Positions 26,765 to 38,655 are shown, numbered from the stretch's first letter. The stretch: DNA of 64,000 nucleotides from Theocolax elegans (GCA_026168455.1 CM047427.1:41264846-41328845); one strand, 5' to 3'. Notes: generated by a model not told the origin, from the letters alone. Numbers and translations are program-made.

Positions 26765-27041
26765 ACTAGTGTACAGGACTCCCTTCGGGGAGGTCCTCGT
26801 TTTCTTTTCAACATGTAAAGTGGAGGGTTGTGCGAAGTTGTGCGATATCGATGGAGAATTGTGTTTAAACCAATATGCAAACTTAACATCTCTGCGCTTT
26901 TTTATTGCCTTCAAAAGGGACGGTTAAAAAAACGTCCGAAACGTCGGCACAAAATAAAAAACTGAGTTCGTGGAGATCAATTGAAGTTTTATTTTTTACT
27001 ATACTATTTTTTTGGACGAACAATAAATTCTTTTACCATCT
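26765..27041 (+). repeat. Short dispersed repeat with hammerhead-like stem (copy B)
   Basis: From CAGGACTCCCTTCGGGGAGG to GAACAATAAATTCTTTTACC this aligns with copy A. GGACG-GTTAAAAAAA-CGTCC-GAAAC is preserved at about 26,918-26,942. It sits inside the LINE ORF2 remnant, separating coding blocks that are adjacent in intact elements, so it inserted after the LINE did. Confidence 0.75.
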
Positions 27042-27660
27042 ATATTTTATTGTTTTTGCATTAATATTCTCTACTCCTCCATTTTTATTCTTTAAATTTA
27101 TTATTATATGTTCGATTTCATATGCATATGTGGGTGTAATAAAAATGCTATTTAAATTGAATTGTGGCAATTTTAAATTTTCATTTGTTTCTGTTTGTAT
27201 TTTATCGCTTAAAGTTTTACCTATATTAGTAAAAAATTTGTTCATATTATTAGCAATTCGTGCAGTATTACTTATCTTTTCATTGTTTTCAATTATGTAA
27301 TTAACTCTGACTTTTTTGTTACTTTTTTTCCCCAGTTTTTCATTTATAATTTACCATAGATTTTTTGGATTGCTAGAATTTTTTTCTATTTGCTCTTTTT
27401 CCATATAATTCTTTGGCTTTGTTTATAATTTCTATAGTACAACTTATTATCTAAGTTAGGATTTTTTTTCCAAAATAAATATAAACTTTCTTTAGTTTTA
27501 CAAGATATCATTATTGCACTTGTAATCCACCTATTTCTAGGATTTAAATTATTCTTATTTTTATTTATCTTTATACTCTGTTTAACTTTATTTATACAAT
27601 TTTGTATTTTTTCAATTAGAGATTATTTATTTTGTATTTTTTATATATTTTTTCTAACAG
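27042..27660 (-). pseudogene. Non-LTR retrotransposon ORF2, part 2 (endonuclease-RT linker)
   Basis: The minus strand encodes the linker that precedes RT in jockey-like ORF2: NRWITSAIMISCKTKESLY near 27,535-27,470, then FFTNIGKTLSDKI near 27,235-27,195, ending in LKNKNGGVENINAKTI at the insertion point. No endonuclease is found upstream, so the element is 5'-truncated near 27,660, as is common for LINEs. Confidence 0.75.
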
Positions 27661-28239
27661 ATTATCTTTAAAAATATTCAAGATGACCATCGTAAATAGT
27701 CCTTAACAGGGCGCACGAAGGGCTATAAAGTTCATTAATATGGATTATAGCATTATATTCTCTGGATTGAAAGAAGATCCTTATATTGAGTTTATTGAGT
27801 TATTTTGTTTTTGAACGTCCTCCGAAAGAGTAAGTTCCCAGTAGTTTGTTTAGAGGCCGGGTAGCCATTAAGTTATACGCCCCGAGTAATTCCTGAATTT
27901 GCCCTGAAATTGCGAAAATTTGTTTTGAATGTATAGAAGTTTATCTCTTCCCTATACTGAGTCATTCGATCTTCGTTTTTAGGTTATAGGGATTACGATT
28001 CCATCAGAAATCATGTTTTATTTAACATACAAGGGGCCGGCTAGCCACCGGACGACAAACCCCGAGTAGTCAAGAGACAGTTTCGTCATTGCGCATTTTT
28101 CGTGCATAAAACTTAAAAATTTTTCATTTCGTTTAGTTTAACGTAAATTAATTATGTTACTAGATTTGTACGTTGACTACACAAAGATAATTTTTTTGGA
28201 ATAAAATTTATAATGTAAGGAATAGTAATTAAGTAATCA
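27661..28239. other. Intergenic DNA with a diverged ~182-bp direct repeat
   Basis: GGCCGGGTAGCCA ... CGCCCCGAGTA at about 27,856 recurs as GGCCGGCTAGCCA ... ACCCCGAGTA at about 28,035. No gene is seen. Confidence 0.4.
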
Positions 28240-28577
28240 ATCCGGTTTGTGAGAGGCGAGAGGATTCACGTTAAAAAAGCACCCCGGTTTGTGAGAGTCG
28301 AGGGGACTCCCGTTAAAAAAGCACCCCGGATCGTGAGAGGCGAGGGGACTCACGTTAATCAAGCACCCCGGTTCGTGAGAAGCGGGGGGACTCACGTTAA
28401 TAAAGCACCCCGATTTGTGAGAGGCGAGGGGACTAACGTTAAAAAAGCACCCCGGTTCGTGAGAGGCGAGGGAACTCCCGTTAAAAAAGCACCCCGGATC
28501 GTGAGAGGCGAAGGCACTCACGTTAATCAAGCACCCCGGTTCGTGAGAAGCAGAGGGACTCACGTTAATTAAGCACC
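28240..28577. repeat. Minisatellite, 42-bp unit, eight copies, four-unit superperiod
   Basis: Eight copies of a 42-bp unit (CACCCCGGTTCGTGAGAGGC, then GAGGGGACTCACGTTAAAAAAG). Diagnostic variants recur every four units: GGATCGTGAG in units 3 and 7 and GAAGC in units 4 and 8, which gives a 168-bp superperiod. The unit is a multiple of 3, so both strands are open for over 100 codons (14-residue repeats, e.g. VRGEGTHVNQAPRF on plus and ASHEPGCLINVSPL on minus). No start context, flanking exon or partner is evident, so I call it non-coding with low certainty. Confidence 0.9.
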
Positions 28578-29270
28578 CCAAAGGAAACAATCCTTGCTAC
28601 GTCCACGTCGTTTCGGGGTAGTGCTAAAAGTAAGGCTATTACATTTTGTACGAGGCAATGGAACTCATGTTAATTAAGTGATTAGGATTGTGGTATTTCT
28701 GATTGTGCACATTAAATTTTAGTTTTAAAGAACCTACTGTCGCAAAAAACGTGATGCAAATGTGCAAAGTAAAAATTGAACATAAGTGTTGAATATGGAA
28801 CAAACGTCAAAAAGTGCATAATCATATAAATTTTGAGGATAATGAAATTGACGAAACTCGAAAAATTCAAAATGAATTATCTCAATACAGAAATAAGCTA
28901 TTTGAGCAAACTCAACGGTATTTGAAAAAACAAGACTTACACGTTAAGGTACCATTGGTTGTTTTTAAAAAAAAAAAGAATATGATGATGCTACATAACC
29001 TCAAATTTAGTCATGAAATTTACTCATTTTAAGCCACCGTGACAGTATGTCGGGGAGAAAACCAATTATCCCTTCACGCGTTACCTTGCGAATGAACTCT
29101 CGGTTGATGCGATTTAATAGAAGAAACTATGTTTTGATTAAATCATTGAAATTTGCTTTTGCATTATAAGACAATGAAATATAAAATAAAATATGAAAAT
29201 ATAAAAGAAATTGAAATCTTTCAATTATTTCAATATTTGAATTCGATCAAGAAAACCGCAGTGGTATTTC
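28578..29270. other. AT-rich DNA, no recognised gene
   Basis: A 72-codon plus frame at 28,814-29,032 (NFEDNEIDETRKIQNELSQY...) is charged and helix-like but has no recognised family. It could be a remnant of an element gene. Nothing else is visible. Confidence 0.3.
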
Positions 29271-29895
29271 ATACGTCCAAATTGGTTCCAAAATCGATTT
29301 GTATAATAAAATTTTATTATCCAAAGACTGATTTTTTCCTAATAACCAGTACATTTTATGCAATGTTAATCTTAGTTGTCAATCGGCATCGACAGTCATC
29401 AACCTAAATGCATACCTAGGTACTGAACGCAGTCCTTTTGTGGTAGTTGTTTACTATTCAAACATACTATAGAACAATTATTTTTTCTTAACGTAAATGT
29501 AACTTGTGTCGATTTAGTTTCATTTGTTATAATTCTCCATCTGTTGAACCAAATCTGTAGCTTGTTTAGATACGATTGTAGATTTTGTGATGCTATATTA
29601 CGTATAAAAGCAAAATCTTTATTGTTTAATATAAAAATTATAACTTAATTTTTTTTTCATTTCTATTTATTTAACATTATTATGTTTTTTAATATTTTAG
29701 TCAGATCTAATTATTTCAGTTACTTCATTTAAATCAATTTTAATCTTACTGTTTGTATAATATGGTTTTAATTAATATAAATGATCAAATTCATAATTAA
29801 ATCCAAATTTTCCAATATATGACAATTAAAATGTGCTATTGTTTTTGATCATTACAATATCGATATTATTAATTGTTAATTAATATTGTATAATT

Positions 29896-29935
29896 ACTAG
29901 CTATATTACCTCGGTCGCTGACGCTCCCTCGGTTG
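29896..29935 (-). other. Candidate Helitron 3' end (copy 1)
   Basis: On the minus strand a GC-rich stretch (ACCGAGGGAGCGTCAGCGAC, then CGAGG) is followed ~9 nt later by CTAGT at 29,900-29,896. Helitrons end in CTRR after a short hairpin. The stem here is weak, so this is tentative. Its position, 1.1 kb downstream of the helicase stop, fits. Confidence 0.35.
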
Positions 29936-31019
29936 AATCACATTTTTGAGGCTAGACGTTGATTATAAAGTGTAGTCTTAAATTTATTATTAGTTTATAA
30001 CAAATAAATTTTAAACGATTTTGATACAATTATTTTATTTTATTTTCAAACCAATTTTTTCATGTGCTTTAAACTATTAATTAAAATTTGTTGTTATATT
30101 ATTAAAACAAATAAAAATAAATTATAAAATATTCTATTTTAAAAAATGTATACAATTTATTCCTTTTACTCATCATGATATTTAACTATAACAGTTTATT
30201 TTCGAATGTTGGTTTGTATTATTTTCTCTCTGCCTTTACAGGCTTGAGACTGTCTTATAATGAACGTAAATACGTAAATTGATAAAAATATACGTTCTAA
30301 TATGGCTGCATTAAAAATAAAATAAATACTATAATATGGCATCTCGTATATTCGTATTTATTTTATATATTTTGTAATTTTTTGTTTCATTATCACTTTT
30401 TGCAGACAATGTATTCTAACAAGTATTATCAAAATATTTTAATTGATATTTAATTAATGCTATATTAGACAATTAATTATTTTAAAATTTGTATATTTTA
30501 TAAATAATTTTGGCAATAAAATGTCGCTTGATGCAGACAATGAATTTTTAATTTGTTTATTTCTTCAGTATTTGAGTAAAAAAATTTGTCGTTTGATGCA
30601 GACAATGAATTTTAAATTTGTTTATTTCTTCAGTATTTTAGTAAAAAAATGTCGCTTGATGCAGACAGTTGATTATTTTAAAATTTATATATTTCATAAA
30701 TAATTTTGCCAATAAAATGGCGCTTAATGCAGATAACTAATATTTTAATATTTGTTTATTTCTTAAGTAATGATATATTCAAATGTTGCTTGATGTAAAT
30801 AATGTATACTTAAAAAATATTCTTTATTATACGTAATTTTATCTACAAATTTTGTCTGATGCTTATATCTTATTATTTTATAATTCGTTTGCCTAATAAG
30901 TCGACCTTAAATTGATTTTTAAAAATAAAAAAAAACTATTTAAGTATCAAACACTTCAAAAAAAACTATATTCGTTGTATATATTATTATTTAAATTACT
31001 CATTAAAATTTAATTTAAA

Positions 31020-31553
31020 TTTAAATTACATTATTATTTAAATTACTCTCATTTATATTAAGTATATCTCCTTCTGTATTAGTGAGTATCATTGAAGATT
31101 TCGAAAATTTTATTTTTAGATTTTTTTCATCTGTAACTCTTGATAATGCAACATATAATAGACCATGACTAAATACAGGTCTTGGTAAATATAGACCTAC
31201 TTTTTAAATGATTGACCTTGTACTTTATTTATGGTCATAGCGAAACTTGGTCTAATAGGAAATTGTCGTCTAACCATATTGAAAGGTATATCATCCTTTG
31301 ATGGACATAATCTATTCTTGGATCATAAAATTTTTCCTGAATTTTTACCTGTTAAATTTCTCCATATATAGTGTACTGTTTTAATTCTGTAATCATGTCC
31401 CTGGTACATTACATAAACCTCCACTAAATGCAAATTCCTAATTAGCATAACGATATATCTTTTTTAAGACTAATTTATGCGTGTAAACCATTTCGTATTA
31501 AGGATTATAAATCTATTGTTATTGTTTCATCCAACGTATTATTTTCCATCATT
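31020..31553 (-). pseudogene. Helitron helicase C-terminal part, broken duplicate
   Basis: This duplicates 33,305-33,850. It keeps recognisable blocks ([26 protein letters not shown] motif VI region near 31,115-31,170), but single-base deletions relative to copy 2, for example in the T-run at about 31,201 and in the homopolymers near 31,380-31,460, break the frame. If those are consensus errors, the two copies may be almost identical. Confidence 0.75.
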
Positions 31554-31555
31554 AG

Positions 31556-33850
31556 ATACGTCCAAATTGGTTCCAAAATCGATTTGTATAATAAAATTTT
31601 ATATCCAAAGACTGATTTTTTCCTAATAACCAGTACATTTTATGCAATGTTAATCTTAGTTGTCAATCGGCATCGACAGTCATCAACCTAAATGCATACC
31701 TAGGTACTGAACGCAGTCCTTTTGTGGTAGTTGTTTACTATTCAAACATACTATAGAACAATTATTTTTCTTAACGTAAATGTAACTTGTGTCGATTTAG
31801 TTTCATTTGTTATAATTCTCCATCTGTTGAACCAATCTGTAGCTTGTTTAGATACGATTGTAGATTTTGTGATGCTATATTACGTATAAAAGCAAAATCT
31901 TTATTGTTTAATATAAAAATTATAACTTAATTTTTTTTTTCATTTCTATTTATTTAACATTATTATGTTTTTTAATATTTTAGTCAGATCTAATTATTTC
32001 AGTTACTTCATTTAAATCAATTTTAATCTTACTGTTTGTATAATATGGTTTTAATTAATATAAATGATCAAATTCATAATTAAATCCAAATTTTCCAATA
32101 TATGACAATTAAAATGTGCTATTGTTTTTGATCATTACAATATCGATATTATTAATTGTTAATTAATATTGTATAATTACTAGCTATATTACCTCGGTCG
32201 CTGACGCTCCCTCGGTTGAATCACATTTTTGAGGCTAGACGTTGATTATAAAGTGTAGTCTTAAATTTATTATTAGTTTATAACAAATAAATTTTAAACG
32301 ATTTTGATACAATTATTTTATTTTATTTTCAAACCAATTTTTTTCATGTGCTTTAAACTATTAATTAAAATTTGTTGTTATATTATTAAAACAAATAAAA
32401 ATAAATTATAAAATATTCTATTTTAAAAAATGTATACAATTTATTCCTTTTACTCATCATGATATTTAACTATAACAGTTTATTTTCGAATGTTGGTTTG
32501 TATTATTTTCTCTCTGCCTTTACAGGCTTGAGACTGTCTTATAATGAACGTAAATACGTAAATTGATAAAAATATACGTTCTAATATGGCTGCATTAAAA
32601 ATAAAATAAATACTATAATATGGCATCTCGTATATTCGTATTTATTTTATATATTTTGTAATTTTTTGTTTCATTATCACTTTTTGCAGACAATGTATTC
32701 TAACAAGTATTATCAAAATATTTTAATTGATATTTAATTAATGCTATATTAGACAATTAATTATTTTAAAATTTGTATATTTTATAAATAATTTTGGCAA
32801 TAAAATGTCGCTTGATGCAGACAATGAATTTTTAATTTGTTTATTTCTTCAGTATTTGAGTAAAAAAATTTGTCGTTTGATGCAGACAATGAATTTTAAA
32901 TTTGTTTATTTCTTCAGTATTTTAGTAAAAAAATGTCGCTTGATGCAGACAGTTGATTATTTTAAAATTTATATATTTCATAAATAATTTTGCCAATAAA
33001 ATGGCGCTTAATGCAGATAACTAATATTTTAATATTTGTTTATTTCTTAAGTAATGATATATTCAAATGTTGCTTGATGTAAATAATGTATACTTAAAAA
33101 ATATTCTTTATTATACGTAATTTTATCTACAAATTTTGTCTGATGCTTATATCTTATTATTTTATAATTCGTTTGCCTAATAAGTCGACCTTAAATTGAT
33201 TTTTAAAAATAAAAAAAAACTATTTAAGTATCAAACACTTCAAAAAAAACTATATTCGTTGTATATATTATTATTTAAATTACTCATTAAAATTTAATTT
33301 AAATTTAAATTACATTATTATTTAAATTACTCTCATTTATATTAAGTATATCTCCTTCTGTATTAGTGAGTATCATTGAAGATTTCGAAAATTTTATTTT
33401 TAGATTTTTTTCATCTGTAACTCTTGATAATGCAACATATAATAGACCATGACTAAATACAGGTCTTGGTAAATATAGACCTACTTTTTTAAATGATTGA
33501 CCTTGTACTTTATTTATGGTCATAGCGAAACTTGGTCTAATAGGAAATTGTCGTCTAACCATATTGAAAGGTATATCATCCTTTGATGGACATAAATCTA
33601 TTCTTGGAATCATAAAATTTGTCCTGAATTTTTACCTGTTATAATTTCTCCATATATAGTGTACTGTTTTAATTCTGTAATCATGTCCTGGTACCATTAC
33701 ATAAACCTCCATCTAAATGCAAATTCCTAAGTAACATAACGATCATTCCTTTTTTTAATACTAATTTATGCGGTGGTAAACCATTTCGTATTAATGAATT
33801 TATAAAATCTATTGTTATTGTTTCATCCAACTTATTATTTTCATCATTAG
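31556..33850. repeat. 2.29-kb tandem duplication, copy 2
   Basis: The second copy of the 29,271-31,555 segment. It ends at TTTTCATCATTAG and runs directly into the upstream helicase coding sequence. Because copy 2 is continuous with the rest of the gene, copy 1 is the added one. Confidence 0.92.
32179..32218 (-). other. Candidate Helitron 3' end (copy 2)
   Basis: Same sequence as the site at 29,896. On the minus strand CTAGT at 32,183-32,179 follows the GC-rich stretch. If real, the Helitron whose helicase lies at 33,305-35,191 ends here. No strong hairpin is visible, which keeps confidence low. Confidence 0.35.
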
Positions 33851-35191
33851 TAATACTATCAATGCTTAAATATATCTTACCGTCACCTTCAATTCTTTCA
33901 ATTATTTCGTTATTAACCGCTAAAACATCACTATTTATAGGTGAAAGAATTACTTTGTCTTTAAGAGTATGTAAATCATCAATATTTATTTTATTACCAA
34001 AAATATCATCTATCAAATTATTAAATGTAATAAATTCTGAAGGAATTTTTATAACGTTACTATCAATTTCAAATTTTGTAATATTTTTATTTTCTCCAAT
34101 ATTTAATAACCACGTTTTAAACATACTGTTTGAATTGACCAATCTTAAATTATTATTTAATGTAAGTTTTTGAAATAATTGCCATAAAGAACTACTTTTT
34201 ACACATGATTCTAATATTTGAGTTCTATTTCCGTATCGAACTATAGGAAGTGTTTGTCGAAAATCGCCAGATGTTACTAATATTTTACCACCAAACGGTT
34301 TATTATTTCGACATAAATCTCTGAAAAAAATATCTATAGTTTCTAATGCATATTTACAAATCATTGATATTTCATCCCAAATTATTAATTTAATATTTTT
34401 TAAAATTTGACCTATTTGTGAATTTGGTGAAATGTTGCATGTTGATTGTTCGTTTAAATTAAATGGTATTTTAAATGTTGAATGGATAGTTTTACCACCT
34501 ATTAATAAATTTGCTGCAATACCAGTCCAAGCAACTGCTAACTCTGGTATTTTGTTTAATTTCACAAATTTTATAATAGCATTTAATAAATAACGTTTTC
34601 CACTACCACCAGGACCATCTATAAAATATAAATTTTCTTTTTTATTATCGTAAACTGCTTCTACTATTGTATCAAATATTGTTTTTTGTTCGAATGTTAA
34701 AGATTTTAACAATATTTCTATGTCATTATCTTCATTTGCAATAATATCATTATAAAACATATCATTGTGATTTTCATTATCCATATTATCAATATAAGGT
34801 AAATTAAATTGTTGCAATGTTAAATTATGTTTTGATAAAACGTTGTCTATAATTTTTAAAGCCTTTTGTTCTCCGAAAATTTAGGATCAAAGCAATGTTC
34901 TTTATACTTATTATAAAGTTTCAAGGCATCAAAATTGTGATCAAATGATATAATGAAAGCGAAAAGTTCACATAGTGCCTGTGGAAATTGAAAATTGCAA
35001 TTTTCTTCTAAACATTTATCCCATTCATTATCAGTAATGATTAAACCTCTAACTATACATGCTTCATAAAATGTATCATAAACAACGCCTTCGTATGAGC
35101 GCATATCTTCAAAACATTCGGCCCCACGTACATGAAGTAATAATAATCTAAGAAAAAATCGTTCTCGATGTTTAGGATTTACATGAAACAT
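33305..35191 (-). pseudogene. Helitron helicase (Pif1-type) with pre-helicase region
   Basis: Helitrons encode a Rep-helicase protein that drives rolling-circle transposition. On the minus strand this locus holds the Pif1-type helicase half. A pre-helicase block (35,191-34,856) has RFFLRLLLLHVRGA and FYEACIVRGLI. The ATPase core (34,817-33,681) has Walker A GPGGSGKRYLL, IIWDEISM (Walker B) and VTSGDFRQTLP. A C-terminal block (33,613-33,305) has [11 protein letters not shown] and [10 protein letters not shown] (motifs V and VI). Frame breaks lie between 34,856 and 34,817 and between 33,681 and 33,613. The residue after the Walker lysine is arginine, where the family has threonine, which should abolish Mg-nucleotide binding. 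No Rep domain precedes it: upstream sequence is T-rich low complexity. It is inactive and 5'-truncated. Confidence 0.92.
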
Positions 35192-35204
35192 TCTGACTAG
35201 AATG

Positions 35205-35515
35205 GGTTTATTAAACTTTTTTCGCTTACTTACTTTTACTTACTTACTTTTTTTACTTTTTTTACTTTTTTTTTACTTTTTTTTTACTTATTTTTTTGCA
35301 TACTTTACATAAAAAAAATTAAGTGTACATGCCTTTATGCTTAAATTTGCAAAAAATATTCTCACTTCCTGAAGACGATGTCCAGGTGGTCAGGGTAACC
35401 TCCAGGTTATCCTGGCATCGTCCGCAGGGAAGTCTACATGCCTTTCTGCTTAAATTTGCAAAAAATATTGTCACATCCTGAAGACGATGTCCAGGTGGTC
35501 AGGGTGACCCCATCC
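35205..35515. repeat. Low-complexity TTTACTT run and ~110-bp duplication
   Basis: A CTTACTTTT-rich run at 35,222-35,295 is followed by two copies, at about 35,328 and 35,438, of CATGCCTTTNTGCTTAAATTTGC and CCTGAAGACGATGTCCAGGT. A (CCTCACC)-type run follows at 35,520-35,545. Non-coding. Confidence 0.6.
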
Positions 35516-35749
35516 CTATCCCTCCACCCTCACCCTCACCCTGACCTCTTCACCATAACACACTTACCCTTGTACACATGCATATATATAAAACATAATA
35601 AAAAAACGCCCAATGGTGAATGTCGGACGCCGGACACTTTTGAGGAAAAATTTTAATTATAATAAGATAAGATAAGATTTCAATTATTTTAAATTAATTA
35701 TAATTTTATCACTTATATAGTATGGTTTTAATTAATTTGAATTTGAAGT

Positions 35750-36055
35750 GAAACTCACACCGTGAATGCAGAATCGGCCTGCACTTAAAATGCGCACACG
35801 CACACAACGATTTATCGAGCAGAGGCGGAGCTAAACATGAGAGGCGGGGAACAACACCTGTCGCGTGTCAAGGCGGTGATCTCTTTTTGACATCTCCTCT
35901 ATTCAAGTGCGCCCGCAAAGCCGATTTCGCCCGTGTAGCCACGGCGAACCGAGTCGAACCGAATCTCTCCGGCCCAAGCCCAAGCGAACATTACCATACT
36001 GTTTGGTCGTGTTGCACGAATTTGTGAACTGGTAAGGCAAACAATACCTTACCGT
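35750..36055. repeat. GC-richer dispersed repeat, copy 2
   Basis: Matches 23,905-24,165 at both ends, with an extra central segment (about 35,795-35,900) absent from copy 1. It ends GGTAAGGCAAACAATACCTTACC, which can fold on itself. The family is not recognised. Confidence 0.65.
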
Positions 36056-36566
36056 TGCAATGACCATTGAAATCAATTAATATACTGTAGCATTCATCGT
36101 TCTCATAAATTTATAAAAAGTCCATTCAAAATGATTTGTAATGAACTTGGAAATATCTAATTGAATATGATTAAATTTGACACTAATTAAAATTAATTAT
36201 AATCAATTAACATTAAGTCTTAATTTGGTATATTATAAAACCTATTTACAGAAATATTTTTATAACTTCATTGAAATCGGTTAATACATTATACGTATTC
36301 GTATTATTAAAATGTATTAACTTTTAAAATATACAAAAACAATTGAAAATAATCCGGAAAAATTATAAAACTAAAGTTTTAAAAAAAATGGATTTGTATA
36401 TTAATTGAAATAAATTAAATGTTATTATTGCTTAATCGTAATTTTGTGTATTAAAATCAGTTCAAATAAATTTTTATAGAAGTTTATAGAAATTGATTTA
36501 ATTGTAATTTGTATTCCATATATTAAAAATAATTTGACAACACTATATTCGTATCAATTAGATTCT
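36056..36566. other. AT-rich DNA, no gene seen
   Basis: Very AT-rich, with no open frame of note and no recognisable repeat. Confidence 0.3.
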
Positions 36567-36660
36567 ATTGATAAAAAGTGAAAACTTTATTGATCTCTAC
36601 GAACAAGTTATTTATTTGTTAATCTTTGCCAACGTTACATACGTTTGTACGCCATCTCTT
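36567..36660 (-). repeat. Short dispersed repeat fragment (copy C)
   Basis: On the minus strand it reads CTGAAAAGAGATGGCGTAC ... AACGTTGGCAAAGATTAAC ... GTTCGTAGAGATCAATAAAG. This aligns with the right half of copies A and D. The GAAAC box is degenerate (GTAAC). Confidence 0.55.
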
Positions 36661-36777
36661 TTCAGCGCTAAAACAATGTAATTACAAAAAAAACCCTTTA
36701 ACAAAATGAATACGTTTCATAAACCTATTATATATATACATATATATGGTTCCAGAGACCATAGTATATACATAGAT

Positions 36778-36860
36778 ACGTGCGCGTGTGTGCGTGTGTG
36801 CGTGCGTGTTTGTACGTGCTTGCGTGCGTGTGCGTGCGTGGGTGTGCGTGTGTGTGTTTT
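36778..36860. repeat. Imperfect (TG)n/(CGTG)n microsatellite
   Basis: Alternating TG and CG dinucleotides. Frames crossing it translate as Cys-Val or His-Thr repeats and are not genes. Confidence 0.93.
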
Positions 36861-36949
36861 TTTTGAGGAGGACGCGGTAAAAATGCTCTTTACGCACGGA
36901 GTGTGGGACTCTACGATGGACTCTTGGATGGAGAACTTACGACGATTTT

Positions 36950-37525
36950 AGTATTTCAGCAGTACTTCTTTGGAAATTTCTCGACGGGAGTCGATAGATA
37001 TAATCAAAATCTACAAAAAACAATGTTTTTTTAATTCAGCGCTACACCTTTTTTAAGCACAAAAAACAAAAAGCTATTTAAAAACAAAATTGTATATTTT
37101 TCAATTATGCTGTAGCGCTTAATTAAAAAACATTGTTTTTTGTAGATTTTGTTTATATCTATCGACTGCCATCGAGTAATTTCCAAAAAAGTACTGCTGA
37201 GATAATAAAATCGTCGCTAGTCTCACAGTCTGTCATTGAGCGTAAAAATAAACCCCTATTACATTTTAATGAAAAAATTTAATTTAGCAGTACTTTTTTT
37301 GACATAACTCGAACAGCTATCGATAAATATTACCAAAACGTACAGAAAAACTTCATTTTTGATTCAGCGCTACAGCTTTTTTAAGCACAAGAAATAAAAA
37401 GCTGTTTTTAAAAAAATTTTATATTTTTTAAATAAGCTGCAGCGCTGAATTAAAAAACGTTGTTTTTTCTAGATTTTGTTTATATCTGTCGACTGTCATC
37501 AAGAAATTTCCCAAAAAGTACTGCT
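36950..37525. repeat. Two tandem ~250-bp palindromes
   Basis: Palindrome 1 (36,950-37,205) has arms reading CAGTACTT...GGAAATTTCTCGA...TCGATAGATATAA...AATCTACAAAAAACAATG...TTCAGCGCTACA and the reverse complement of each after a ~60-bp centre. Palindrome 2 (37,285-37,525) has the same order of words with more divergence. Each could form a long hairpin. A third, more decayed set of the same words lies at 37,600-37,800. Non-coding, foldback-like. Confidence 0.78.
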
Positions 37526-38500
37526 TTAATGATTTATTTATCGTAAACTCTTGGAAAATTAAAACTATACGAATATAACCCCTTTTTTCGTTTAATGTTG
37601 GTTTTAAAGCTATAGCGCTGAATCAAATTTTGTCTCAGTAGTAAGTACTAGCATTGTAGAATTTATTTCTCTAAAAAAAATTTTTCAAAAGTACTGCTAA
37701 GGGTAGTAAACAATTTTTTACACTTTTTAAGTATCACATCAACAATTAAATAAATGTATTTTTTACCTAACAAACGAATAGCGCTGATTCAATTCAATGC
37801 TAATTTTGTAGGTATTTGTAAGAGTAATCAATCTATGTCGAACTACTCAACGAAAGGCTTATTTCATGATTTTCTTGTTTAAGGGATGAAAACTTTGACG
37901 CATTGTTTTGAATGGTTCTCGCCACTTAAGAAGGTCAATTTTTTTTGAATCTGCATATTTTTTCGAGTACTTTACGATGGTATATGTCCCCTGCGCCTTG
38001 CTTTTAGGGCAAATTTACATTACCCGTTGGCGGACTCCTTTGTGTTTTTTTTTTTTCATAAATAGATTCAATTTTGGGGTTCTCTAATAAAAGGTAAAAC
38101 AATCCTTGGTCTCCGAATAATATTTCTGTTTATTAAATTTTCATTTCTAATTGTATTAACATTATTATTAAGGGCAGTCCGTACTCATAGCTTCATAAAT
38201 CCACTACCCGAATTTTGCGATCAGACGTGGCACTGCCGTCAGATAGGCTGAGTTCATATTCGACAATAATTATGGACATTTATAGAAAATAGAGTTTTCA
38301 CCACACAAAATCAGAGTTGAGCGCCATAGCTATTGATGTAATGATTAATTACATATTGTTTACCTGATCGAAAAGTCAGTATTTTCGACGAAAAGTAATA
38401 ATGTCTCTGAATGTTATCGTTGGTAAGAATATTGAGGATGTCATATAAATTAGGTTTTTTGAAACATATTCATTTTACCAAAGGGTTCTTTTGCAGTTAC
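37526..38500. other. AT-rich DNA with decayed palindrome words
   Basis: AGTACTGCTAAG and TAGCGCTGAATCA words near 37,600-37,800 are remnants of the palindromes to the left. From 37,810 to 38,500 I see no gene and no clear repeat. Confidence 0.35.
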
Positions 38501-38504
38501 ATTG

Positions 38505-38655
38505 TTTTAGCCTTGAAAAGGGTCAGCGTAAAAACATCCCAAACGTCGGTAAAGATTAACAAATAAATATCTTGTTCGTAAAGATCAATGAAGTCTTCAC
38601 TTCTTAACAAACAATTTTTTGGGCGAACAATAATCTCTCCTATCCTTTAGATTTT
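38505..38655 (+). repeat. Short dispersed repeat fragment (copy D)
   Basis: CCTTGAAAAGGGTCAGCGTA, CCCAAACGTCGG, TGTTCGTAAAGATCAATGAA and GCGAACAATAATCTCTCC align with copy A, with decay in the stem (CATCCC for CGTCC). Right half only. Confidence 0.6.

Larger units (their letters stand above)
29271..31555. repeat. 2.29-kb tandem duplication, copy 1
   Basis: Begins ATACGTCCAAATTGGTTCC and ends TTTCCATCATTAG, where the same ATACGTCCAAATTGG start repeats at 31,556. Sequence matches copy 2 nearly base for base, apart from scattered single-base differences, mostly in homopolymers. It contains a candidate Helitron end and the 3' part of the Helitron helicase. Confidence 0.92.

Noticed and set aside
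36682..36951. Open frames at the TG/CG microsatellite
   Set aside because: Same reason: dipeptide repeats with no recognisable flanking domain.
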